DNA of 64,000 bases from Fibrobacter sp. (GCA_017503015.1 JAFVTX010000047.1:1-64000); one strand, 5' to 3'. Positions 24,607 to 33,539 are shown, counted from the first letter of the stretch. Made by a program: numbers and translations. Notes: generated by a model from the letters alone, not told the origin.

Positions 24607-25826
24607 AAGAATTACGCCGTCGGTATTCTTGCAGGTTCTACAGGCTCTTTCCGTGGCAAAACGCCATAGAGGCGGAGCATTTGTTTTTCGTCGTCTGCGA
24701 CGTCATGTTTCTCCATGCGGTAAAGGGAGTGTCCTTTGCCCAGTTTTCTTTTTTGATTTCCTTTTCCTTGCTCTTTTCCGTAATCGTCCAGTACCCCTTG
24801 CTCAAATGTATTCACGCCGTGGGAACACGCCGGTCGGTTCAGTTGGGCAGCCTCTTTTTCCTGCTGTCGGCCCTGTGCTTTACCTTTGCCCCGAACTACT
24901 GGGTGATTATGGCAGGGGGAATCGCCAAATGTATCGGTTTTACCTTCAACTTGCTGGGGGCCGCGCTCCTTAAAGAAAAACTGGTTCAAGACGGCAGGGA
25001 CAATGAATATGTGGCATTCCAGTCAGATGCCAACAATATGGCCTGCTTGTTGATGATGCTTTCATCTTTGTTGTGCGGGTTTCTTTTTTCGTGCAATCCC
25101 TATTTCCCTATGTTCGGGTGCATAATCTTTTGCGCCTTGGGCGTTCTGTTGTCTTTTATGATAACGTCTTGTTGCGGAACTGTTGAAGAAAAACAAACTG
25201 ACGAGAAGCCCCAAATAATTAAACGGAACAAGGTGTTTTTAGGCATTCCTCTTCTCGTTTCCTTTGGGCTTTTGACGGCCATGACCGGCATAGGGCTTTC
25301 TTATGCCCGTATCAATTTCCAGGAGGCCCTGACTTTAAAGATTGACCTTACCCAAACATTGAAATTGCTTGGGGTCGTGTCTTTTCTGGTCTATCTGTTT
25401 CGCTTTCTTTCGAATGTTTTGATGTCGAAATTCTTCAGTCGGTTGGGCCGGAGGCTGTATCTCGCCCTACAGCTGGTACTTGCGGTTTCGCTGGCATTCC
25501 AGATTTTGCCGTGGGTGTGCCGCCCGACCGCACCTACACTGTTTTTGCTTTCGTTGGGGTACCTGGGCATGTCCTTTGTCCGTGACCCTTACGTGACTGC
25601 GGTTCAGAATGAATCACTCCTGGTGGAGGACCCCATAAAGAGGCAGTCCAATATGGTGACCCTGAATTTCGTAAAGAAGGTAGGCGCCCTGTTCTTGAGC
25701 ACGGTGTTTACCCTCATGCTCAAGGAAACCTCTATTTCGTCGGTGATGGTGGCGATGTGCACCCTTGCGGCGGTCTCGCTGTTTCTGGCCGCCAGTCAGT
25801 TCGTTATTGGTCGGCGGAATCATTAA
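24600..25826 (+). CDS. Major facilitator superfamily transporter
   Basis: A 408-residue membrane protein with about twelve hydrophobic helices and a charged central loop (about 205-220, VEEKQTDEKPQIIKRNKV). The ATG at 24600 lies inside the last codons of the adenylation-kinase gene (7-bp overlap), typical of translational coupling. A TTG 12 codons earlier is open but less likely. The N-terminal half has the loop 2-3 pattern expected for MFS (HAVGTRRSVQLGSLFF, replacing the G-x-x-x-D-R-x-G-R motif loosely). The tight linkage suggests it moves the product or substrate of the fusion enzyme, perhaps as an exporter. No substrate family could be recognised. Confidence 0.8.
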   Translation: MLEELRRRYSCRFYRLFPWQNAIEAEHLFFVVCDVMFLHAVKGVSFAQFSFLISFSLLFSVIVQYPLLKCIHAVGTRRSVQLGSLFFLLSALCFTFAPNYWVIMAGGIAKCIGFTFNLLGAALLKEKLVQDGRDNEYVAFQSDANNMACLLMMLSSLLCGFLFSCNPYFPMFGCIIFCALGVLLSFMITSCCGTVEEKQTDEKPQIIKRNKVFLGIPLLVSFGLLTAMTGIGLSYARINFQEALTLKIDLTQTLKLLGVVSFLVYLFRFLSNVLMSKFFSRLGRRLYLALQLVLAVSLAFQILPWVCRPTAPTLFLLSLGYLGMSFVRDPYVTAVQNESLLVEDPIKRQSNMVTLNFVKKVGALFLSTVFTLMLKETSISSVMVAMCTLAAVSLFLAASQFVIGRRNH

Positions 25827-25888
25827 TCTCAAAACTTGTCATTTATTATTCATAAATTATTTCTATCAATTACATAGAAACAATATAT

Positions 25889-25917
25889 TTGACAGTATTA
25901 ATTCACGAGTGTATATT
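25889..25917 (+). promoter_or_regulatory. Consensus promoter TTGACA-N17-TATATT
   Basis: A perfect -35 hexamer, exactly 17 bp, then TATATT. The expected start near 25924 gives a 34-nt leader with AAAGGAG before the 28-codon gene. It is one of the best promoters in the window. Confidence 0.7.
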
Positions 25918-25957
25918 AAGGGAGTGAAATGAGAAACCCTTAACAAAGGAGTTCATT

Positions 25958-26044
25958 ATGAAAGACAGAAAGTTTGTGCCGTCTGCGCTTACCGCCACGG
26001 CCTTTGTGGTGTTTACCCTGGCGATGTATATCCTCTTGGGGTAA
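25958..26044 (+). CDS. 28-residue predicted single-pass membrane peptide
   Basis: A short gene with a textbook RBS (AAAGGAG, 7-nt spacing) and a consensus promoter, closed by a terminator hairpin 42 bp after the stop. The product has a basic N-terminus (MKDRKF), then a hydrophobic stretch (TATAFVVFTLAMYILLG) that would span the membrane, with the C-terminus at the far face. No homologue was recognised. It could be a small membrane-protein modulator or a type I toxin-like peptide. The complete expression cassette makes chance unlikely. Confidence 0.62.
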   Translation: MKDRKFVPSALTATAFVVFTLAMYILLG

Positions 26045-26085
26045 TTCAATTTTTGTAATGTCATTTTTCTCTCTCTTTTTTTAAT

Positions 26086-26115
26086 ATGACGGGTGCCAAA
26101 ACGCTCGTCATTTTT
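26086..26115 (+). terminator. Terminator after the 28-codon gene
   Basis: 10-bp RNA stem ATGACGGGTG / CGCTCGTCAT (two G-U pairs), loop CCAAAA, then TTTT. Confidence 0.6.
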
Positions 26116-26129
26116 CGCAATCTATGGCC

Positions 26130-26145
26130 GTAGTCCATGGACAAC
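26130..26145. promoter_or_regulatory. Pectin-gene palindrome, copy 1 (upstream of PL11)
   Basis: GTAGTCCATGGACAAC followed by GCTAAAATTTGG. The half-sites match except for one base. The site lies 114 bp before the PL11 start and about 60 bp upstream of the start expected from TATATT at 26187. Confidence 0.55.
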
Positions 26146-26243
26146 GCTAAAATTTGGTTTTTTGCCTATTTTGGGAGCCTTATATATATATTATGGCTGT
26201 CGAGGTCTAGGGATTGATTTTGACAAAAAAACGGAATGGGTGT

Positions 26244-29111
26244 ATGAAAAAATTTTGGTGTTTTGGGTTGGCCCTTTGTATGGGCTTTTCTATGGCTCAG
26301 GCAGCGCGGCAGATGGAGTGGCTGAATCGCGGCCTAGTTGCCGTTAAGACGAGCGGGGGTGTGTTCCTCAGCTGGCGCGTTCTCGGAACCGATGGCGAGG
26401 CAACGGGCTTTAATTTGTATCGTGACGGCGAGAAAATCGCAAGTTTTACCGGTACGCAGGCGAGCAACTATACCGACACGAAGGGAACTACCGCAAGTAA
26501 GTACTCCGTGAAGGCCGTTGTCGGTGGCAAGGAACAGGCAGCAGATGCAGCGGTCTCTGTGTGGAATGACCAGTTTTTGACTGTGAATCTTGACCGGCCG
26601 AATGGCGGTAGCGACTATACCTATAGCCCCAACGATATTGCGGTAGGCGATGTGGATGGTGACGGTGAATTTGAGCTTATTCTCAAGTGGGATCCGAGTA
26701 ATTCCAAAGATAATTCGCAGAAGGGCAAGACCGGCAATGTGATCATTGATTGCTACAAGATGAACGGCAAGAAACTATGGCGCATTGACCTTGGTGTGAA
26801 CATTCGTGCGGGAGCTCATTATACGCAGATGCTCGTTGGCGACTATGATAGCGATGGCAGGGCGGAATTTGCCGTGAAGACGGCCCCCGGCACAAAAGAT
26901 GGAAGCGGTAGTTACCTGTCGCTCGGTTCGGCGAAGGGTGCCGACCATAGCAAGGATTATAGAAACTCCAACGGATACATTCTCTCGGGACCTGAGTGGC
27001 TCACGATTTTCAACGGCGAGACCGGCAAGGAAATGGCGACGGTGGATTATAACCCCGGACGCGGCACGGTCAAGAGCTGGGGCGATAGTTACGGCAACCG
27101 CGTGGATCGATTCCTGGCGACAAATGCCTACCTTGATGGCAAAAAACCAAGTATGGTGTTTCAGCGTGGCTATTACACCCGCATGGCGATTACCGCTTAC
27201 GATTGGGATGGAAAGTCGCTTACGCAGCGTTGGTACTACAACGCAGCTACAAGCGGTCAGGAATGCTATGGACAGGGCAATCACAACGTTTCGGCGGGCG
27301 ATGTGGATGGCGACGGCTTTGACGAAATCATCGAAGGGAGCTGTGCCATTGACCACGATGGCAAATTCATGTACCGCACGGGCAAGGGCCACGGCGATGC
27401 TATGCACCTGAGCGACCTGGACCCCGATAATGCAGGTCTTGAAGTTTGGCAGGTCCATGAAGAAAAACCCTATGGTTACGATTTGCACGATGCCCGCACC
27501 GGCAAGTTGCTTTTTAGCGAGACCAGCTCCGGCGACAACGGCCGCGGAGTTGCGGGCGATGTAGATTCAAACAGCCGCGGGCACGAACTTTGGTCTGCAG
27601 CCAACTGGAACACCTATACGGCGAAGGGTGCTATCTGGAAGGCGGATAAGCGGCCTGCCTATAACTTCCGCATTTACTGGGATGGCGACCTGCTTGATGA
27701 GCTTTTAGACAATACGACCATTAGCAAGTGGGACCACGCCAAGCTGCAGAGCAGTACGATTTTCCAGATGCAGGGCAACAGTTGCAACACCACCAAGGCA
27801 ACGCCGAACTTTAGCGGAGACATTCTTGGCGATTGGCGAGAAGAAGTCATTCTGCACGATGGGGCGTCTAAGCTTTACATCTACACGACCACGATTCCGA
27901 CAGAACATCGCATGTATACGCTGGCCCATGATCCAGTTTATCGCCTGGGAATGAGCTGGCAGAACACCGCCTACAACCAGCCACCGCATCTAGGATTTTG
28001 GCTGCACGGCAACAAGGGCAAGTTCCCGGTGCCCGATATTACGCTTATTGGCGACAACACGCCGAAGGCGGCCGCAATCGTGAAACAGGGGGCAGGAAGT
28101 TCTAGCCAGTTTATCGTGAAGGGTGATGCCATTGTGCCGTTTACTTTTGCGATTCAATATGCCGATGGGGCTACGGTAGAAGGCCTTCCGGCGGGAGTAA
28201 CAGCGGCTTGGAACGCTTCCACAAGTTCGCTCTATTTTAGCGGGACTCCGACTGTAGAAGGTGAATTTACCTATACGATTACGACCAAGGGTGGAAATGC
28301 TGACTTTGGCGAGGCTACTCGCAGCGGGACTATCACTATCTTGAGCGTTGTAGAATCCGGTCCGGCACCGGTGTCGATTTTGAGTGACATTGAGGCTGCT
28401 GTTCCGACCGATGCGAAGGGCATGGCAAATAATAACCATGAAAACTTCCGTGGCGAAGGATTCTACGACTTTGAAAATAGCCTGGATAGTTATGGTATTT
28501 ACCACCTTGTTTCGCCAAAGGCCTACGACAATGCCACGATGGTGCTGCGCTATGCTCACGGAAAGACGGATACGCGCCGCATTATGGTGAAGATGAATGA
28601 CGACCTGATTGGTTCGCTGACCTTCGCGCCGACTGCGGATTGGGATACGTGGGATTCCGTAATGGTTTCTGTAAACTTGAAGGCGGGCCTCAACATTCTT
28701 TATTTGAAGTCCCTGGAAGAAAACGGAGCTCCGAATTTAGACCAATTGGCTTTCGACGTACCGGGAGTGAGCCTTTATGAGAGCGAATCTCAGCTTTCGG
28801 GAATAGACTCTCTGCAAGTAAAGGCAGGCGAGTCTGAAAGTGCGGCACTCAATTCAAATCTCCGCCTCGCTAATGGCGTATATGTGAACTTTAGTGAAAA
28901 TACGATTGTCACACACCATGGCGGCAATGTAGAATTGGGCTTTTTTGACATGAAGGGCCACTGTATAGCGCGAATTGCCAAGAACGTTCCGGCAGGGAAT
29001 ACTGACCTGGGCGAACAGGTAAAAAATCTACCTGGAGGAATTTACGTGGTTCAGGTAAAGTTCAACGGCAAGAAACTTAAAAACGTGATGCGAACAAAAA
29101 TCAACAGGTAA
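26244..29111 (+). CDS. Secreted rhamnogalacturonan endolyase (PL11) with CBM35
   Basis: A 955-residue enzyme that cleaves the rhamnogalacturonan I backbone of pectin by beta-elimination. The ATG at 26244 starts a signal peptide (MKKFWCFGLALCMGFSMAQA); ten codons further upstream are open but lack a signal. The mature protein begins with MEWLNRGLVAVKTSGGVFLSWR, close to the PL11 opening, and contains VGDVDGDGEFELILKWDPSNSKDNS and later D-x-D-x-D Ca-binding repeats of the eight-bladed propeller. An Ig-like region (about 620-700), a CBM35 (about 725-865, YGIYHLVSPKAYDNATMVLRYA) and the shared C-terminal tail (FFDMKGHCIARI...GGIYVVQVKF) follow. It heads the pectin locus. Confidence 0.94.
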   Translation: MKKFWCFGLALCMGFSMAQAARQMEWLNRGLVAVKTSGGVFLSWRVLGTDGEATGFNLYRDGEKIASFTGTQASNYTDTKGTTASKYSVKAVVGGKEQAADAAVSVWNDQFLTVNLDRPNGGSDYTYSPNDIAVGDVDGDGEFELILKWDPSNSKDNSQKGKTGNVIIDCYKMNGKKLWRIDLGVNIRAGAHYTQMLVGDYDSDGRAEFAVKTAPGTKDGSGSYLSLGSAKGADHSKDYRNSNGYILSGPEWLTIFNGETGKEMATVDYNPGRGTVKSWGDSYGNRVDRFLATNAYLDGKKPSMVFQRGYYTRMAITAYDWDGKSLTQRWYYNAATSGQECYGQGNHNVSAGDVDGDGFDEIIEGSCAIDHDGKFMYRTGKGHGDAMHLSDLDPDNAGLEVWQVHEEKPYGYDLHDARTGKLLFSETSSGDNGRGVAGDVDSNSRGHELWSAANWNTYTAKGAIWKADKRPAYNFRIYWDGDLLDELLDNTTISKWDHAKLQSSTIFQMQGNSCNTTKATPNFSGDILGDWREEVILHDGASKLYIYTTTIPTEHRMYTLAHDPVYRLGMSWQNTAYNQPPHLGFWLHGNKGKFPVPDITLIGDNTPKAAAIVKQGAGSSSQFIVKGDAIVPFTFAIQYADGATVEGLPAGVTAAWNASTSSLYFSGTPTVEGEFTYTITTKGGNADFGEATRSGTITILSVVESGPAPVSILSDIEAAVPTDAKGMANNNHENFRGEGFYDFENSLDSYGIYHLVSPKAYDNATMVLRYAHGKTDTRRIMVKMNDDLIGSLTFAPTADWDTWDSVMVSVNLKAGLNILYLKSLEENGAPNLDQLAFDVPGVSLYESESQLSGIDSLQVKAGESESAALNSNLRLANGVYVNFSENTIVTHHGGNVELGFFDMKGHCIARIAKNVPAGNTDLGEQVKNLPGGIYVVQVKFNGKKLKNVMRTKINR

Positions 29112-29141
29112 AAATTAATCTCTCAAATCCCCAACCGAAGC

Positions 29142-29170
29142 ACCCCGGCGAATGTCGGGATGTCTTTTAT
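29142..29170 (+). terminator. Terminator after PL11
   Basis: Stem CCCGGC / GTCGGG with loop GAAT, followed by ATGTCTTTTATT. Modest stem with one G-U pair. Confidence 0.5.
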
Positions 29171-29194
29171 TGTAGACAAATGAAATTTTTGCTG

Positions 29195-29210
29195 GTTGTC
29201 TAGGGACAAC
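29195..29210. promoter_or_regulatory. Pectin-gene palindrome, copy 2 (upstream of PL1)
   Basis: GTTGTCTAGGGACAAC, a perfect 6+6 inverted repeat, then CCTTAATTTG. It lies 83 bp before the PL1 start. Confidence 0.6.
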
Positions 29211-29277
29211 CCTTAATTTGCAAAACCCTACCCTTGTTGTGTAAACGAGTGTAATTTTTATGGTATAGGAGATTATT

Positions 29278-32200
29278 ATGGGATGCTTTAGACATAAAAT
29301 GTTGACATGGGCGTTTGCCCTTGGACTTGTGGGGGTGACCCATGTTTATGCGGGTTCCCCGATTGTCAAGGTGGACTTCGACATGAGCGGGCGCAATTCG
29401 AGCGAAGTTACGGAGCCCAACTATATTCCGTGGGTGGTTTCGGGTGTCACTTCCAAGGACACGACCCTTTCGGGCGTAAAAATCGGAATCGCCGGTAGCA
29501 GAAATATTAAGGCCACCTGGTACAAGGCGGGCGTGCAGTCCCCGAGCTACGCAAAACTGGTTTGCGACGGCGTGATTATTGAAAACGGCGGTAACATTAC
29601 GCTCACTTTCTCGAATCTTGCCGCTGGCTCGCACAGTTTGTTGCTTTATCTTAACGATGTCAGCGGTACGGCGACATCGAACAGCATCGATGTCTATGTG
29701 AATAACTCCAAGCAAACTTCCGTGAATCCGACGAACCGTGCGCTTTCGACATCCGAGGCCGCTACGGCGTATGTGACGTTCTCTGTAAGCGGGACTTCCG
29801 CTTCTACGGCAATCAAGTTGAATCTGAGCACGGCGACTTTGAATGCGTTTGAACTCGATGTTCCGAATGTGGCGGCACAGGCTTCCAGCCCTTCACCAAC
29901 GGATTTGGATTACCACACCCCACACGACAATGGCGCTCTCACGCTGACCTGGACGGCGGCAAGCGGCGCGACCAAGCACCGCGTATTCTTTGGCACGGAT
30001 TCTACCTCGGTCGCAAAAGCAACAACTAGCACGACAGCGATTTACAAGGGCGAACAGTCCGGCACGACCTACAAGGTTTCGGGAACGACTCCGCTTTCGA
30101 CTTATTACTGGCGCGTAGATGAAGTGAACGGTTCTACGGTGACTCAGGGCAATGTGTGGAGCTTTAAGCCGGGACGTCTTGCATTTGAAGGTGCCGAAGG
30201 CTATGGCCGTAACGCTCTCGGTGGTCGTGGTGGCAAGGTGGTTTATGTGACAAACCTGAACGACGATGGCGCAGGCAGTTTGCGCGAGGCGTGCACGGCG
30301 GATATTGGCCCGCGTACCATTATGTTCAAGGTGGCGGGCATGATTCAGCTCAAGTCCCGCTTGGTGTGTAATCATAGCCAAGTGACGATTGCAGGACAGT
30401 CTGCGCCGGGTAAAGGAATTACCATTAAGAGTGCTCCCATCGGTTTTACCGGCAACGACATGATTATCCGTTTTATGCGAGTGCGTCTGGGATACGGTCA
30501 AACTTATGACGGAATGGGACTCACCGGTGGCGACCACAGCATTCTGGATCACGCATCTATCAGCTGGACCATTGACGAGGCGTTCTCTAGCCGCGGCGGC
30601 AAGAATATCACTCTTCAACGCACCTTGATTTCGGAAGCCTTAAACGTGGCCGACCACCAGAATTATCCGTCGGGTACGGGGCATGGATACGCGGCGACCA
30701 TCGGTGGTGACATCGGAAGTTTCCACCACAACTTGCTGGCCCATAACGAGGGCCGTAACTGGAGTATGGGCGGCGGCCTTGATGGTAATGGTTATTATGC
30801 CGGTCGCTTGGATATTTTCAACAATGTGGTCTATAACTGGGAAGGCCGCGTCACGGATGGCGGCGCTCATGAGGTGAACTTTGTCGGCAATTACTACAAG
30901 GCGGGAGCTGCATCGCGCATCTTGGATTATGTGCTGAGTGCGGATCTCGAAGGAACTGGCAATGGTTCGCAGGCGTATTACTTCCACAACAATGTCTTGC
31001 AACTTAAGGATGGCTCGTTTAAGTGCGATGGTACGAATGACGGTAGCACATCGAATGGCGGGTCCGGAAAAGCAGACGCCTGCAAACGCTACACCCTGAA
31101 TAATGGACAGAATCTCAATTGGAATGTGTGGAACAGCAAGCCCTTCTTTGAATCTTATGCGACCATCCAGGGCGCAAAGGCTGCCTATAAGGACGTGTTG
31201 AGCGATGTGGGCCAGCGTATGCCAATTTTAGACAACCACGATCAGCGTATGATTCGCGAAACCAAGAACGGAACCTATAGCGCCACGGGTTCCAAGAGCG
31301 GACTCCCCGGAATCCCTGACCGTGAAACTGATGTCACCGATACCGCGAATATCAAGGGCTGGGAACCGTATCCGAGTGCGAGCTGGGCAGACGGTTACGA
31401 TAGCGACCTTGACGGTCTCCCGGACTGGTGGGAAAATATGTATGGCTATAATCCGAAATCCAAGAGTGGCGACTTTAGCGATGCGAATAAGGACCGCCTG
31501 GGTGATGGTTGGACAGAACTGGAACGCTACCTGGAGTGGATGGCTCGCGCCCACTATACTTTTGCAAAGGGTGAAACCCAGGTGATTGACCTTTCGCAGT
31601 TTACTGCAGGCTATGACAACGGAACTTACACGGTTTCCGCTCCGACAGGCGTGACTGCAACTGTGAACGGCTCCAAGATGACGGTCAAGCTTGCCGATAA
31701 TTTCGGTGGCGTTGGCTACATCAAGTTTACGCTTAAGGACAAGGAAGGCGACTCCTTCGGCCGTTATATCGGCGTGACCCAGCAACTTGCCGCAAGTGCT
31801 ACTACTCCCACAAGTTCTTCTTCCTCGGAAGCTGTTACGCCGGCATCTAGCAGTTCCGTGACTCCGGCTTCTGCTGCAGGAAGTGCCGACGGTGTTTACC
31901 AGGCCGAAGATGGAACGCTTGCAAATGACGCAATCTTTGAAGACCGCAACACAGGATTTGCTGGAACGGGCTATGTGAACTTTGCTGCAACCGCAGGCAG
32001 TTCCACGAAGATCCCTGTAACAGTAAAGGCTGCTGGTGAATACACCGTGACACTCACCTACGCCCTTGGCAAAGACGAAACACGTAAACTTTGCATTAGG
32101 GTGGGTGGTGAAGAAGCCGTACAGATGGAATTTGCCTCAACGGGAACATGGACTGACTGGAAAACGGTCGACATTACACTCAACCTTGTTGCCGGTGTGA

Positions 32201-32544
32201 ACGAAATTGAGTTTGCTACCATTGATGGCGATGGGCCGAATTTGGATCAGATTAAGCTCACCCTGTCGGAAAATATATCATTTGTCGTGCCGAATTCTGT
32301 AGCAAAATTCCATTCTAGCGTTTCGAACAATATCGTGTTCATGACCGGGGTTCCGCAGAATGCAAAAATTACCGTGACTGATTTTAGTGGCAAAAACCTG
32401 ATGACACAAAAATCTATCGTGACGACAAACGGCACGGCATCGGTAAGCCTCCAAGATTACGGCTGTGGCATTTACCTAGTGAATATTCGCAGTATTTATG
32501 GTAGTGCCAAGTTTAACAAGACCATCAAGGTTATGCGTAGATAA
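29278..32544 (+). CDS. Secreted pectate lyase (PL1-type) with FnIII-like, Ca-binding and CBM35 modules
   Basis: A 1088-residue protein. The RBS is TAGGAG with 6-nt spacing. Order: signal peptide (about 1-25), a malectin/CBM-like beta domain (26-195), FnIII-like domain (about 200-295, YYWRVDEVNG), parallel beta-helix lyase (about 300-640; EGAEGYGRNALGGRGGKVVYVT, FKVAGMIQLKSRL, DHASISWTIDEAFS, GRNWSMGGG), a TSP3-like Ca-binding segment (about 705-735, DSDLDGLPDWWENMYG), Ser-rich linker, CBM35 (about 868-1000) and the shared C-terminal tail. It would cleave polygalacturonate by Ca-dependent beta-elimination. The subfamily (PL1_2-like) is from memory of the EGAEGYG opening. Confidence 0.92.
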   Translation: MGCFRHKMLTWAFALGLVGVTHVYAGSPIVKVDFDMSGRNSSEVTEPNYIPWVVSGVTSKDTTLSGVKIGIAGSRNIKATWYKAGVQSPSYAKLVCDGVIIENGGNITLTFSNLAAGSHSLLLYLNDVSGTATSNSIDVYVNNSKQTSVNPTNRALSTSEAATAYVTFSVSGTSASTAIKLNLSTATLNAFELDVPNVAAQASSPSPTDLDYHTPHDNGALTLTWTAASGATKHRVFFGTDSTSVAKATTSTTAIYKGEQSGTTYKVSGTTPLSTYYWRVDEVNGSTVTQGNVWSFKPGRLAFEGAEGYGRNALGGRGGKVVYVTNLNDDGAGSLREACTADIGPRTIMFKVAGMIQLKSRLVCNHSQVTIAGQSAPGKGITIKSAPIGFTGNDMIIRFMRVRLGYGQTYDGMGLTGGDHSILDHASISWTIDEAFSSRGGKNITLQRTLISEALNVADHQNYPSGTGHGYAATIGGDIGSFHHNLLAHNEGRNWSMGGGLDGNGYYAGRLDIFNNVVYNWEGRVTDGGAHEVNFVGNYYKAGAASRILDYVLSADLEGTGNGSQAYYFHNNVLQLKDGSFKCDGTNDGSTSNGGSGKADACKRYTLNNGQNLNWNVWNSKPFFESYATIQGAKAAYKDVLSDVGQRMPILDNHDQRMIRETKNGTYSATGSKSGLPGIPDRETDVTDTANIKGWEPYPSASWADGYDSDLDGLPDWWENMYGYNPKSKSGDFSDANKDRLGDGWTELERYLEWMARAHYTFAKGETQVIDLSQFTAGYDNGTYTVSAPTGVTATVNGSKMTVKLADNFGGVGYIKFTLKDKEGDSFGRYIGVTQQLAASATTPTSSSSSEAVTPASSSSVTPASAAGSADGVYQAEDGTLANDAIFEDRNTGFAGTGYVNFAATAGSSTKIPVTVKAAGEYTVTLTYALGKDETRKLCIRVGGEEAVQMEFASTGTWTDWKTVDITLNLVAGVNEIEFATIDGDGPNLDQIKLTLSENISFVVPNSVAKFHSSVSNNIVFMTGVPQNAKITVTDFSGKNLMTQKSIVTTNGTASVSLQDYGCGIYLVNIRSIYGSAKFNKTIKVMRR

Positions 32545-32575
32545 GTCGCAAATGGAACCTTATACACTTAACAAA

Positions 32576-32607
32576 AAAGGCCTAGGCTCGAATGAGTCTA
32601 GGCCTTT
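32576..32607. terminator. Strong bidirectional terminator between PL1 and the TIGR02147-type gene
   Basis: 14-bp stem (AAAGGCCTAGGCTC / GAGTCTAGGCCTTT, one G-U pair) with loop GAAT, A-run before and T after, so it serves both convergent genes. Confidence 0.85.
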
Positions 32608-32618
32608 ATCGAAAGCGT

Positions 32619-33470
32619 CTATTCTTTCCCGCCGACGGGGAAGAGGGCGAACTGCAGTTGGAAAACCTTGTCGCTGGATTCATCTTCTTCGGCGATGAGG
32701 GCGATCTCTTTGCGGAAGGCGTTGATGCGCTCTACGATGCGCTCGTAGCCCTCCTGGCTTATGCCGAGGGTGAGCCCTGAAATGTGACGCGTGCCCGGAG
32801 GGTCGCGGTCAATAGAATCGGCGGCGAGCTTTAGGCATTGCTGATGGTATCCGCGGAGCGCGAGTCTCGAAGTGCGGTCGCCGGTAGTGATGGCGTTTTC
32901 GGTAAGCGTGTAGTTGCCGCCCTTGTCTTTTTTAATGAGCAGGCAGTCTTCGAGAAGCTTTACGGACTTTTTTGCTTCTTCGGCGGTGATGCGGGGGTGT
33001 ACCCTTTTTGCGAGTGTCTCGTAGTCACCGTCAAAACCGAACATGCCGATAAGGCTGCGTATGGTGAGGTGCCTCCAGTCTGAATACACCATGTATTGCG
33101 TGTGCCCGAGCAGGTGCTGCTTTTCGGCAAATCGCACGACCTTGAGTACGGCCTGCATCTCGTTAAATGCAGCGTTCCTTTCTTCGGTGGTTTCGGCCTG
33201 GTTGAACTTGACGAGGGCTATAAAGAATTCCGTCTCGTGCTTGCCGAGTCGAAGCCCGCTTGCAACTTTAGGAATGCTCTGGCTCGAAAGGTTCTTGTCG
33301 CCGTTCATGACGCGGCTGATGAAATCTTTCGCCTTGAAACCGATCTTGTCCGAGAACACGCGGAGCGAGAAGGCCGGGTTGGCCTCCTTCTTTGCGTTGT
33401 AGTAATCCTTCAGAAATTCCCGGTAGTCCAGGTATTCGAAGATTTTCTTTGTCGGTTTCGTGACTCCCAT
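32619..33470 (-). CDS. TIGR02147-family (Fibrobacter lineage) putative transcriptional regulator
   Basis: A 283-residue protein matching, from memory, the TIGR02147 paralogous family expanded in Fibrobacter and related bacteria. The N-terminus IFEYLDYREFLKDYYNAKKE is the family opening. Residues about 35-75 (FSLRVFSDKIGFKAKDFISRVMNGDKNLSSQSIPKVASGL) read as an Xre-like helix-turn-helix, here described in parts. A second winged-helix-like section spans about 155-200 (AEEAKKSVKLLEDCLLIKKD). It lies between two pectate lyase genes, divergent from the second one with a 184-bp shared upstream region that contains the palindrome at 33524. It is the obvious candidate to control the locus, but this is inference. 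Confidence 0.82.
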   Translation of the reverse strand: MGVTKPTKKIFEYLDYREFLKDYYNAKKEANPAFSLRVFSDKIGFKAKDFISRVMNGDKNLSSQSIPKVASGLRLGKHETEFFIALVKFNQAETTEERNAAFNEMQAVLKVVRFAEKQHLLGHTQYMVYSDWRHLTIRSLIGMFGFDGDYETLAKRVHPRITAEEAKKSVKLLEDCLLIKKDKGGNYTLTENAITTGDRTSRLALRGYHQQCLKLAADSIDRDPPGTRHISGLTLGISQEGYERIVERINAFRKEIALIAEEDESSDKVFQLQFALFPVGGKE

Positions 33471-33523
33471 GCCATAAATGTAAGAAAAAAGCCTGTTTGC
33501 GGTGCTGGGCGATATATAATAGC

Positions 33524-33539
33524 GTTGTCCAGGAACAAC
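33524..33539. promoter_or_regulatory. Pectin-gene palindrome, copy 3 (between regulator and second PL1)
   Basis: GTTGTCCAGGAACAAC followed by GGTAAATTGGGG. It lies 131 bp before the PL1 start and 54 bp before the regulator start. A further partial copy (GTTGTCCGGGAAA) sits near 33637. Confidence 0.6.
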
